DNA from: Baffinella frigidus
Lineage: Eukaryota; Cryptophyceae; Cryptomonadales; Baffinellaceae
Assembly: GCA_026770585.1 (NCBI GenBank)
Contig: MU646403.1
Location: 696,284-707,884, forward strand
DNA length: 11,601 nt
Direction of reading: 5' to 3'
Shown piece after piece: positions 4,808 to 11,155 of this stretch (the first letter of the stretch is position 1; each line of letters starts with the position of its first letter). The position numbers and the translations under genes are program-made. The notes beneath the pieces are model-generated. The model searched no databases. It saw nothing but the letters and a program-made list of their open reading frames with translations, and was not told the origin of the DNA.

Positions 4808-7800
4808 GTGGCGAGCGTCCCTCCTCTCAGCCGAAAAGTCTCAAGAGTCTCTCCACCTGGAAAGCCACCTGTAGGGCAGTGTTTTGATCGTGGATCGTTT
4901 CGCCAACCCCGATTTGTCCCGAGAGCTGGTCCGCCCTTCTTCAGATCTGCTCGAAATTCCTTTCCGACGTCACCACTGCAAGAAATATCCCTCTCACACA
5001 CACGCTGCATCCGTTGCTTTACACCGAAGTGTTGTCTCTCACGTTCTCAAACATCGCCTCATGGGGGAGTAAAACTTTCGGCCGTGTTGGTACCACGCCA
5101 GAAAGATCGAGGGAAACCGGCACCTTATCCACGACAGATCTGTCGTGGTTGACTTAGGAATTCAAGGTATTTCCCTTGAAAAATGTCACAAGTGGATGTT
5201 TCGAGTGCCCTGGCGTGGTACTCTCGTTGACAGGCACAGACTTATCCGGGGAAACCTATTTTTCTTTCATTTGATGGCAACGAAAATTACTACACAATTC
5301 GTTCTTATTAGTAATATAAAAGAATCTGTGTAGTAATTTTGATTGCCATCAAATGAAAGAAAAATAGGTTTCCCCGGATAAAGACGTGACGCGGTCAAGA
5401 CTCGCATGCATCAGTTCACCTTCCTCGCGGATCCCGCCAAGGTTTATCTCAAACAAACTTACGTCAACTTGGTACTAATAAACGTCTTTTTCGTTCGCAG
5501 GCGGGGGGGGGGGAGCGCGAGTGCCTGGTGATCAACTCCTCGAAAGATCCCTCCAAGTGGATCTTGAGCAGATCGATGGGTGAACAAGTCAATTCCCATA
5601 CGAATGCACTCAGAATCCGAGTGCGTTCGTGGGAGATTGACTTACGATTTGCCCCGAGGTTGCCTACAGGGTGGCTGATAAATGTCACCTCGCGTTCGCA
5701 GGCGGAGGGGGGGGAGCGCGAGTGCCTCATGATCAACTCCTCGAAAGAGCCCACAAAGTGGATCTTCCCCAAGGTGCCGCCAGCAAACCCTAACCCCTAA
5801 ACCCTAAACCCTAAACTCTAAACCCTAAACCCGAAACCCTAAACCCTAAACCCTAAACCCTAAACCCTAAACCCAACTCCTCGAAAGAGCCCACAAAGTG
5901 AATCTTCCCGAAGGTGCCACCCTAAACCCTAAACCCTAAACCCTGAACTGTGAACCCTGAACTGTGAACTCTGAGCTGTAAACCCTAAACCCTAAACCCT
6001 AAACCCTACACCCTACACCCCACACCCTACACCCCACACCCTACACCCTACACCCTACACCCAGCACCCTCACCCTACACCCTACACCCTTAACCCTAAA
6101 CCCTCAACCATAAACCTTAAACCCTAAACCCTGAACTCTAAACCGTAAGCCCTAAACCCCAAACACTAAATCTCACAACCTAAACCCTACACCCTCCACC
6201 CTACACCCTGCACCCTACACCCTAAACCCTAAGCCCTACACCCTAAACCCCAAGCCGTAAACCCTAAGCACGTCTTCCCCTCGTCGCTGCTGCAGGGTGG
6301 GTGGGAGACGGACGAAACGGTGGAAGCGGCTGCAGTGCGCGAAACGCTCGAGGTACCACTAGCCCTTGGAGGTGACTCAAATAGTGCTCTGGGGTATTTT
6401 CGATTTACCTTGGATCGGGGTCAAAAGTGACCCCGGTCCAAGGTAAAATCGAAGACCTTCCAGGGCACAATTTCAGCCACTTGGGAGGGCTGGTGGTACC
6501 ACGCAACCTCAACCCTAAAGCAGGGTTTTTGTTAGAGGTGTGATGCTTTCCGCGTGGGCTTCGCACAACCGGCGGGGAATTCTAGAAACGCTCGAGGTCT
6601 ACTTCCGAAATCCCACACCCGAAACCCTATCCCTTAAGTGGCCAGGCGGTCACATGTGACCGCCAGGAGGCCCTAGGCTGGTCCTATGGCCATACGGTAG
6701 GTCGTATGAGCCTACTGGCCACTTAAGGGATACTCGAATCCCAAGGGATACTCGAATCCCGAACTCCGAAATGCGAAACCAAGCCCCCCCCCCGCCCACA
6801 CCCTACACCTAGCTCTTTCTCGGTCTATTTGGGCTCACCATTTTGGGGGGCCCGGGCTCTTTTCCGCTCCAAAGTTGACGGGTTTGTACCACAGGCACAG
6901 CATGTCAACTTGAGAATAGTATGTCAACTTGAGAATAGCAAACCCCAGAAGCTAAATCCACAGTGCACTGCCAGGGCGGAGTTTTTGTATGTTAGTCAAC
7001 TCAAGGGCGAAAATCGATTTTCAAGTACAAAGATCGTGTACCTCGTTTCTAAAGTTGACATATTTGTGAGGAGGTTGCCTTTTGCAAAATATCCGGATTC
7101 GCAGTGCAATGCGTGAGACGCTCGAGGTGCCGCTCGAGACTCGGCACCCTAAACCCTAAACCCTGAACCCCTACACCTACACCCACTCCGCACGGGTGCG
7201 CCCCCTGGACCTCCACCAACCCTCCCGGTTGGACCAAATCATCGGTTTTAGACTTGAGATTTACCCTGGCAGAGACCCCAGATCTAGGGTCTCTGCAAGG
7301 GTAGATCAAGGGTAAATCTAAAATCTAAAATCCACGATTTGGTCCTATGTCCCTACGGGTTGCCTACGGTAGTATGTCTTATCGCTTAAGGGTTGATTGA
7401 AATCCCTTCGAAGTCCGCTGTGTGGGCTCCCTCAACCCCAAACCCAAAACTAGGAGTCAGGGGCGGACTCGGAGATTGTGCGGAAGCTGGGATGGTTCGG
7501 GGACGCGACGCCCGCGTGTATCTTCGAAGCCAAACTCGTCACCCTCCACGACTCCTGGTATAAGCCCTACACCCGCCCGCCTCTGCATTGTCTTTGAGGT
7601 CATCTTATACGCTCTTTTGGCCGGCTTATACGCTATAAAAAAAGACACTACAAGGCGTCGCCCTACCTCTAGCCCCGCATAACCCCTGTACCTAGGAGGT
7701 AGCTGGAATCGGGCGGCGCGCACCTTATTATTGCCACAAGCTAACGCCAGCGAGGTACTTACAGCCTACGGATTGCCTACGGTAGGAGCCCCCCTCCTAC

Positions 7801-9806
7801 GACTTTTACGACTTTTAATGTCGTATGAGGTGGGCTCTTACCGTAGGCGATCCGTAGGCTGTGAGTACCTCGCTGGCTTATGCTTTTTGCATTATTATGT
7901 CCGAGCAACCCCTCTACCTGAATGCAGGCAGGGGAAGGGGGGGGGGCTTACTTTTGAATAAACCCTGTGTCTGAGAGGACCCTGGAACCGGGTGGCATGG
8001 ACCCTGTTTTCGAGTAACCACCCTTCTTCCCAGCAACGGAGGTCCCCGTTTTCTTTGAGACGGCCCACTCTCGACGTGTATCTCGGCGGGCAGCGCTCTT
8101 CAGGGCCGCGCATCGCGAGAGCCACCCCTGTGTCTGGATGGAGGATCGGGGGGCGCAGGGCTGAGGTGGGAGAGCGAAAGAGGGTTTAGGGTGCAGGGTT
8201 TAGGGTTGCCGCCTCCCCCTAGGACCCTACAGTCGGCGGATACCTAGGGCCCTGTGGTGGTCCTAGGAGAGGAGCGCTGCTTTACACTCGAATAACCCCG
8301 AATACACCCTGTTCCTTAATGGTGGATCGGGGGGCGCAGGGCGGAGGTGGGAGAGCGAAAGCGATTGTGGATGCCGCTCAGCAAAGCGGTCCCGCCCCAC
8401 TCCAATGCGGAAACAGACTCAATCTCAAAAACCGTTTTTTTGCTATCTTTGGGGCGAAATTTGCTATCTTAGCCTGGATATAGTTTGACTAAAGCACAAA
8501 TCCACCCCTAAGATGAAGCGGTCCCGCCCCAATCTAATCCCGTCACCTCTGATAGATTGTATCTCAGATTTATGTGGCTTGGCGTTGGAGCCATTTCGTA
8601 CTTATAGGGCTTGAAATACCGGGATTTGTGCCGAAAATGTTTTAGACGGCGAAAGCGATTGTGGATGCCGCCCAGCAAAGCGGTCCTGCCCCACTCAAAT
8701 GCAAAGCGAGATGCAATTTAGAACACCGTTTTGTGATATATTGAGAGTGAAATTTCCTATCCTATCCTCGACATAGATCCTGTCCCTTTCGGAATCGAGA
8801 CTGGAACGGGCTGGTTTTGTACCGGGGTTACAGTCTAGCTCTGCTCCACTTGAATCGGGCTCACCAAAATGGTGAGCCCAAATCGCAACGGTTCGCCAAA
8901 AGTTGATAAATTCCCTTGAAAAAGTAGGCTTTTGACGATTTGGGTCGAATAAAAGGACACAATCGATTTAGTCAACCCGAGTGAAACAGAGCTAGACAGT
9001 AGCTCAACAGGGCAGCCTTTGCACCAGGGAAACCTCTGATTAGTCAACAATCGTGGATGCCGCTCAGCAAAGCGGTCCTGCCCCTCTCGGCCGTGTTGGT
9101 GGAAGCACAGGTCTTTCACTACATAGGGCCATACAGTACAGTGGTATGCCGCTCAGCAACGCGGTCCCGTCCCACTCCAATGCGGAATCTGGTTCAATTA
9201 AAACACCGTTTTTGTGCTATCTTAATGGCCAGTGTCTGAAAATCGAGGGCCCCTTATACATGGCGGACGTGTTGGTATTCGCAAAGGTCTCTCCCGTGTA
9301 CCCTGTACGTGTTGGTATTAAATAAATACCAAATAGATAACAATAACAATAACAATTACAAGAAGAAGAAGAAGAATTCATAAAAGTCTCGCCCGTGTGC
9401 GCAGATCGAGAGGTGCAAATACCCCTTCATGGCAGAGGCCACGATGAGGATTCCCAAGGATTCCGCATCTCATATTTTTTAATATTAATATCAATACAAA
9501 ATAATAAAATGTAATAACACAATAACAAGAAGTAGTAGTAGTAGTAGTCATAGTAGTAGTAGTAGTAGTAGTAGTCATAGTAGTAGTAGTAGTAGAAGTA
9601 GTAGTATCCCTTAAGTGGCCAGTAGGCGCATACGCCCTACCGTAGGGCCCTAGGACCTGCCTAGGGCGAGTTAGGGCGAATATTCACCCTATGGCCACTT
9701 AAGGGATAATTAATATAGTTCTCGCCCTTGTGCGCAGATCGAGAGCTGCAAGCACCCCTTCATGGCTGAGGCCATCCGCGCCCTCAAGGACTCCCCCCGC
9801 GCCTAG
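4723..9806 (+). CDS. Nudix hydrolase, diphosphoinositol polyphosphate phosphohydrolase / Aps1 / plant NUDT type (5' end not found)
   Basis: This is a gene-level entry. Exons are 4723-4807, 5702-5773, 6296-6352, 7454-7557, 8340-8388 and 9738-9806 (TAG at 9804). All have AG acceptors and GT donors and join in phase (0, 0, 0, 2/1, 0), giving about 144 residues. Family enzymes cleave diphosphate bonds in substrates such as inositol pyrophosphates and diadenosine polyphosphates, usually in cytosol or nucleus. Landmarks are an N-terminal GRENQRYDEQGRRLVAGCIV, the strand ECLMINSS, KWIFPKGGWE, and a complete Nudix box (GGWETDETVEAAAVRETLE then ESGA) split across exons 3 and 4. It ends with a RLWMPL motif and a CKHPFMAEAIRAL helix. 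The catalytic RE..EE residues are present. The start codon must lie in an upstream exon. Exons total only 436 bp of 5084. The exact substrate cannot be told. Confidence 0.85.
4808..5089. other. Start of the first recognised Nudix intron
   Basis: No exon copy or repeat is recognised here. On the minus strand an acceptor-like site (tttcttgcag, about 4979-4988) opens a short frame, but it has no good codon pattern and I do not call it. Confidence 0.4.
5091..5220. mobile_element. MITE with ends CCACGCCAG, TA duplication
   Basis: ccacgccag (5093 onward) and its exact inverse (to 5218) are flanked by TA at 5091-5092 and 5219-5220. The interior contains a perfect 18-20 bp palindrome around agatct (5130-5150) and a second small one (ttcaagg/ccttgaa). 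The long arms have otherwise decayed. Confidence 0.7.
5243..5380. mobile_element. MITE, 134 bp, near-perfect palindrome, TA duplication
   Basis: tccggggaaacctatttttc opens at 5245 and its exact inverse closes at 5378. The outer 36 bases of the arms are identical and the inner part pairs with few mismatches. TA lies at 5243-5244 and 5379-5380. The low divergence between arms suggests a recent insertion. Confidence 0.9.
5501..5560 (+). pseudogene. Upstream copy of Nudix exon 2, tail replaced
   Basis: It has an excellent acceptor (tactaataa branch site, then cgtctttttcgttcgcag). It reads AGGGERECLVINSSKDPSKW and IL, phase 0, like exon 5702-5773. After IL the sequence diverges and lacks the Pro-Lys codons and GT donor. 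A 25-bp foldback follows at 5587-5642. It could compete as an alternative or decoy exon. Confidence 0.65.
5587..5642. repeat. Foldback of about 25-bp arms
   Basis: agtcaattcccatacgaatg (5587 onward) pairs with the inverse ending at 5642 (gtgcgttcgtgggagattga then ct), with a short central spacer. Confidence 0.75.
5702..5773 (+). CDS. Nudix gene exon 2
   Basis: This is a 72-bp, 24-codon exon in phase 0 on both sides. The acceptor is cctcgcgttcgcag and the donor is aag|gtgccg. It reads AEGGERECLMINSSKEPTKW and IFPK, the strand and loop just before the Nudix box. It is the only one of three copies with an intact acceptor, tail and donor. Confidence 0.8.
5785..5874. repeat. Interstitial telomeric array (CCCTAAA)n
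   Basis: About twelve CCCTAAA units or close variants begin 11 bases after the exon 2 donor and end exactly at a truncated third exon copy. Confidence 0.9.
5875..5917 (+). pseudogene. Third, 5'-truncated copy of Nudix exon 2 with a stop
   Basis: It matches the end of exon 2 (NSSKEPTK) but the Trp codon is TGA, followed by IFPK and the same donor aag|gtgcca. Telomeric repeats abut it on both sides, replacing the exon's 5' half. Confidence 0.75.
5918..6270. repeat. Long degenerate telomere-like block (CCCTAAA, CCCTACA, CCCTGAA)
   Basis: The stretch is wholly telomere-derived: CCCTAAA units, then CCCTGAACTGTGAA variants, then a run of CCCTACA and CCCCACA, then mixed units. It makes up most of Nudix intron 2. 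Its last units (accctaagc) lie about 25 bases before the next acceptor and could give a branch point. Confidence 0.9.
6296..6352 (+). CDS. Nudix gene exon 3 (Nudix box, first part)
   Basis: This 57-bp, 19-codon exon reads GGWETDETVEAAAVRETLE in phase 0. The acceptor is cccctcgtcgctgctgcag and the donor gag|gtacca. It supplies G-x5-E-x7-RE-x2-E of the Nudix signature; the remaining E-x-G-x comes from exon 4 (ESGA). Two fragments of its end occur at 6585-6596 and 7115-7126. Confidence 0.85.
6354..6498. mobile_element. MITE inserted in the 5' splice site of Nudix intron 3
   Basis: ccactagccct (6356 onward) pairs with agggctggtgg (to 6496), and the centre pairs strongly (ttaccttggatcggggtca against its inverse). 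TA flanks at 6354-6355 and 6497-6498. The left TA supplies the T of the GT donor. The inferred empty site is gag|gtaccacgc. The ends resemble the MITE at 5091-5220. Confidence 0.75.
6585..6596 (+). pseudogene. Fragment of the exon 3 end with donor
   Basis: gaaacgctcgag followed by gt matches the last 12 bases of exon 3 exactly. It is short, but a second fragment exists at 7115-7126. Confidence 0.45.
6628..6732. mobile_element. MITE family TCCCTTAAGTGGCCA, copy 1
   Basis: The ends tcccttaagtggccag and the exact inverse span 6630-6730 (101 bp), flanked by TA at 6628-6629 and 6731-6732. A second copy is at 9605-9708. The interior carries ggtcacatgtgacc and the ccctagg/gtaggtc type core seen in other elements here. 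Confidence 0.9.
6725..6760. repeat. Two 18-bp tandem units
   Basis: aagggatactcgaatccc is present twice without change. The first unit overlaps the right end of the MITE, so the duplication followed its insertion. Confidence 0.9.
6761..7114. other. Intron sequence without a recognised exon
   Basis: Besides a perfect-but-one 19-bp tandem pair (catgtcaacttgagaatag at 6901 and 6920), I see scattered gttgac/gtcaac motifs and tatttgggctcaccatttt at 6826, which recurs inverted at 8867-8883. It may be a decayed element. No coding pattern. Confidence 0.5.
7115..7126 (+). pseudogene. Second fragment of the exon 3 end with donor
   Basis: gcagtg (7101-7106) and gagacgctcgag|gtgccg match the last part of exon 3 (gcagtgcgcgaaacgctcgag) with three extra bases. 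CCCTAAA repeats follow at 7146-7168. Confidence 0.5.
7146..7168. repeat. Short CCCTAAA block
   Basis: Three units lie 20 bases after the exon 3 fragment. Confidence 0.8.
7231..7345. mobile_element. MITE-like foldback with ends GGACCAAATC
   Basis: ggaccaaatcatcggtttta at the left pairs with the inverse ending at 7345. The centre is gcagagacccc/agatct/gggtctctgc. The right arm has a 12-base duplication-like insertion. No clear target duplication. Confidence 0.75.
7454..7557 (+). CDS. Nudix gene exon 4
   Basis: This 104-bp exon reads ESGADSEIVRKLGWFGDATP then ACIFEAKLVTLHDS plus TG of a Trp codon, and ends ctg|gtataag. ESGA completes the Nudix box; LGWF and the strand before HDSW match the family's core fold. 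The acceptor is the telomere-like ccaaacccaaaactag; using the next AG (gagtcag) would lose the needed Glu and break the box, which decides the site. Confidence 0.8.
7742..7880. mobile_element. MITE, 135 bp, ends ACGCCAGCGAGGTAC
   Basis: The left arm (gccagcgaggtacttacagc onward) pairs with the right arm for nearly 50 bases with about four mismatches, spanning 7744-7878. TA flanks at 7742-7743 and 7879-7880. The core contains cctacggtagg and a small palindrome around cgacttttaatgtcg. Confidence 0.9.
8130..8183 (+). pseudogene. Truncated copy of Nudix exon 5 with its acceptor
   Basis: ggatcggggggcgcag, then gctgaggtgggagagcgaaa, copies the acceptor and first two thirds of exon 8340-8388. At the Arg codon the copy runs straight into gggtttagggtgcagggttt, so a telomeric block (8183-8207, TTTAGGG) replaces its tail. 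Confidence 0.7.
8207..8272. repeat. Small foldback with CCTAGGACCCTACAG core
   Basis: cccctaggaccctacag pairs with ctgtggtggtcctagg. It matches the centre of the elements at 9821-11074 but lacks their outer ends. Confidence 0.6.
8340..8388 (+). CDS. Nudix gene exon 5
   Basis: This 49-bp exon opens with the G that completes Trp (TG|G) and reads AEVGERKRLWMPLSKA, ending gcg|gtcccg in phase 0. WxE...R.R.W.PL..A is the usual C-terminal strand of DIPP-type Nudix proteins. Four other partial copies lie at 8130, 8647, 9050 and 9141. Confidence 0.8.
8647..8682 (+). pseudogene. Copy of exon 5 (3' part and donor)
   Basis: gcgaaagcgattgtggatgc is identical to exon 5; then one change (Leu to Pro codon) before agcaaagcg|gtcctg. 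The following intron (gccccactcaaatgc) is copied as well. Confidence 0.7.
8829..9001. mobile_element. MITE with ends CAGTCTAGCTCTG, TA duplication
   Basis: cagtctagctctgctccact (8831 onward) and the inverse ending at 8999 pair over about 22 bases, with TA at 8829-8830 and 9000-9001. A perfect nested hairpin, gggctcacca/aaa/tggtgagccc, lies at 8857-8879. Confidence 0.7.
9050..9074 (+). pseudogene. Copy of exon 5 end with donor
   Basis: atcgtggatgccgctcagca then aagcg|gtcctg. The intron that follows then switches to a ggccgtgttggtgg motif. Confidence 0.6.
9141..9163 (+). pseudogene. Copy of exon 5 end with donor and intron start
   Basis: atgccgctcagcaacgcg|gtcccg. The copied intron (actccaatgcgg, later aaaacaccgtttttgtgctatctt) matches that after exon 8340-8388, showing that exon end plus about 100 bases of intron were duplicated together. 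Confidence 0.6.
9341..9376. repeat. Microsatellites (AACAAT, AAG)
   Basis: aacaataacaataacaa is followed by five AAG-type units. Confidence 0.85.
9405..9482 (+). pseudogene. Diverged copy of the Nudix terminal exon, or alternative last exon
   Basis: The acceptor cgcccgtgtgcgcag is almost identical to that of exon 9738-9806. It reads IERCKYPFMAEATMRIPKDS, then ASHIF, and a TAA at 9480-9482. Phase 0 fits exon 5. The first dozen residues are conserved and the rest has drifted. It could be a used alternative 3' end, but loss of the ALKD helix pattern suggests decay. Confidence 0.6.
9531..9604. repeat. (AGT)n microsatellite
   Basis: Long runs of AGT are interrupted by two tcatagt units and one aag. 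It directly abuts the MITE at 9605. Confidence 0.95.
9605..9708. mobile_element. MITE family TCCCTTAAGTGGCCA, copy 2
   Basis: The 100-bp element (9607-9706) has the same ends as 6630-6730 and TA at 9605-9606 and 9707-9708. The interior differs (ccctaccgtagggccctagg) but is of the same core type. Confidence 0.9.
9738..9806 (+). CDS. Nudix gene terminal exon
   Basis: This exon has 22 codons plus TAG: IESCKHPFMAEAIRALKDSP then RA. The acceptor is tctcgcccttgtgcgcag, phase 0. C-K-H-P-F-M-x-E-A-I/L is the typical C-terminal helix of DIPP-like proteins. A possible AATAAA polyadenylation signal lies in aaaaataaataaaac near 10014-10026. Confidence 0.8.
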   Translation: MESCKHPFMAEAIRALKDSPRA

Positions 9807-9820
9807 CCCAGAAACTTCTG

Positions 9821-9944
9821 TACAGGGGTACCTCGCTCATAAGAACCCCCCGCCCCCCCACCTAGGACTCCCGTAGGGCCCTGGACATGGGCTGCTGTAG
9901 GGTCCTGGGAGGGGGCGGTTTCTTATGAGCGAGGTACCCCTGTA
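9821..9944. mobile_element. MITE family CAGGGGTACC, copy 1
   Basis: The 120-bp element at 9823-9942 has ends CAGGGGTACCTCGCTCATAA and inverse, TA at 9821-9822 and 9943-9944. It lies 15 bases after the Nudix stop, so it would be in the 3' UTR. A 17-bp repeat (cccagaaacttctgta, cccagagacttctgta) lies on both sides, so it landed inside a short tandem repeat. Confidence 0.9.
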
Positions 9945-10058
9945 GCCCAGAGACTTCTGTAGGCGCGAGGGCCATCCCAGAGCAAGCGGCGCCACTGGAG
10001 GAACCTGCATGCCAAAAATAAATAAAACACACCAAACAAACGAAACCCCGTTAACTCC

Positions 10059-10183
10059 TACAGGGGTATCTCTCTCATAAGAAACTGCCTCCCCCCTAGC
10101 TAGGACCACCATAGGGCCCTAGGCAAATGCCCACTGTAGGGTCCTAGGAGGGGGCGCTTTCTTATGAGCGAGGTAACCCTGTA
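10059..10183. mobile_element. MITE family CAGGGGTACC, copy 2
   Basis: The element at 10061-10181 has diverged ends (caggggtatctctctcataa; right end aggtaaccctg) and TA at 10059-10060 and 10182-10183. The core has ctaggaccaccatagggccc and actgtagggtcctaggag. Confidence 0.9.
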
Positions 10184-10367
10184 AGGGGTGGTGCGTGGCG
10201 TTCCTCGCGAGCAACCCCTGTAGACCACTTTGATGAGGATTATTGGACGCTGATAAACGCACGGTGTCCTGGCGACTCAGACTTGACCTCTCTCTACATG
10301 TAGGTCCTGATCAGGCACCGCCTCGGTTGGGGTGCATACATGGCGGCCGTGTTGGCAGTAATAAAGC
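10184..10367. other. Intergenic, no gene recognised
   Basis: The part 10306-10354 (tgatcaggcaccgcctcggt and so on, to ggcggccgtgttggcag) recurs at 10902-10952. No consistent silent-change pattern is seen between the two, so I treat it as a noncoding dispersed repeat. Confidence 0.5.
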
Positions 10368-10440
10368 TCTCTCTCGCTCCCGCTCTTTCTCTCTCTCTCT
10401 CTCTCTCTCCCTCTCTCTCTCTCTCCCTCTCTCTCTCCCT

Positions 10441-10480
<40 letters not shown>
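10368..10480. repeat. CT microsatellite
   Basis: The stretch is almost pure (CT)n with CCCT and CCCTCC interruptions. Frames across it (Ser-Leu or Arg-Glu repeats) are not genes. Confidence 0.95.
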
Positions 10481-10484
<4 letters not shown>

Positions 10485-10513
10485 TGACGCGATGCAGAAC
10501 AGCGGATCCTCGT

Positions 10514-10590
10514 TTTGTTTTTCCTTGTTTTCACTAGCGGCGTTCCCCCGTTTTTTGTTTTGTTGTTTTTACTAGCGGCGTTCTCCCTAT
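10514..10590. repeat. Imperfect duplication ending ACTAGCGGCGTTC
   Basis: T/G-rich stretches ending cactagcggcgttcccccg and tactagcggcgttctccc follow each other about 38 bases apart. Confidence 0.65.
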
Positions 10591-10633
10591 GACGCAGCGT
10601 CTCGCAGGGCGCCCCGATAATCTCGCGGAGCAC

Positions 10634-10672
10634 CCCTAAACCCCAAGCCCTAAACCCTAAACCCTAAACCCT
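10634..10672. repeat. CCCTAAA block
   Basis: Four to five telomere-like units lie in the region between the MITE copies. Confidence 0.9.
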
Positions 10673-10717
10673 TGACCTAAAGCGTGCCTCGCTAGAAACA
10701 ACGCTTCCCTCTGTACG

Positions 10718-10836
10718 TACAGGGGTACCTCGCTCATAAGAAACCGCCCCCCCCTAGGGCCCTACAGTAGGGGCATGCCTAGGGCCCTACGGTGGTCCTG
10801 GGGGGGGGGTTGTTTCTTATGAGCGAGGTACCCCTG
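10718..10836. mobile_element. MITE family CAGGGGTACC, copy 3
   Basis: The element has intact 25-bp ends at 10720 and to 10836. TA lies on the left (10718-10719), but the right base pair is TG, a mutated duplication. The core is ccctagggccctacagtagg. Confidence 0.9.
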
Positions 10837-10952
10837 TGCAGCCCCCCGCCCTCCACACCACAGTGCGCCCTGCAGGGGGCGGCCATGTCCTCTCCCGGCG
10901 CCCCTGCTCAGACACAGCCTCAGTGGGGGTGCACATATGGCGGCAGTGTTGG

Positions 10953-11074
10953 TACAGGGGTACCTCGCTCATAAGAAACGCCTCCTCCCCTAGGGCCATA
11001 CAGTAGAGCTGTGCCTAGGGCCCTTTGGTGGTCCTAGGGGGGGGGGCGTTTCTTATGAGCGAGGTACCCCTGTA
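10953..11074. mobile_element. MITE family CAGGGGTACC, copy 4
   Basis: The element at 10955-11072 has TA at 10953-10954 and 11073-11074. It splits a copy of the dispersed repeat: gtgttggTA to the left and gtaacacagg to the right, compared with the uninterrupted gtgttggcagtaataaag at 10348-10365. Confidence 0.9.
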
Positions 11075-11155
11075 GTAACACAGGTCTGTCTCCGAGACCA
11101 TGATTGGTACCAACACGGCTGCCCCCCCACCCCCCGGGGGGGGTACAGTAGGCCT

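Noticed and set aside
4708-4825. Minus-strand exon candidate reading RDARHLLSDDDAPCNE with acceptor and donor
   Set aside because: It is the antisense of the Nudix exon 4723-4807, whose plus-strand reading has a clear family match; the minus reading is a shadow.
4899-4988. Minus-strand exon after tttcttgcag reading GDVGKEFRADLKKG
   Set aside because: The acceptor looks good, but codon use is not exon-like and it fits neither gene's phase.
9378-9578. Minus-strand frame with a poly-Thr start
   Set aside because: It is the AGT microsatellite plus the antisense of the copied terminal exon.
10243-10633. Ser-Leu and Arg-Glu repeat proteins
   Set aside because: They are translations of the CT microsatellite.
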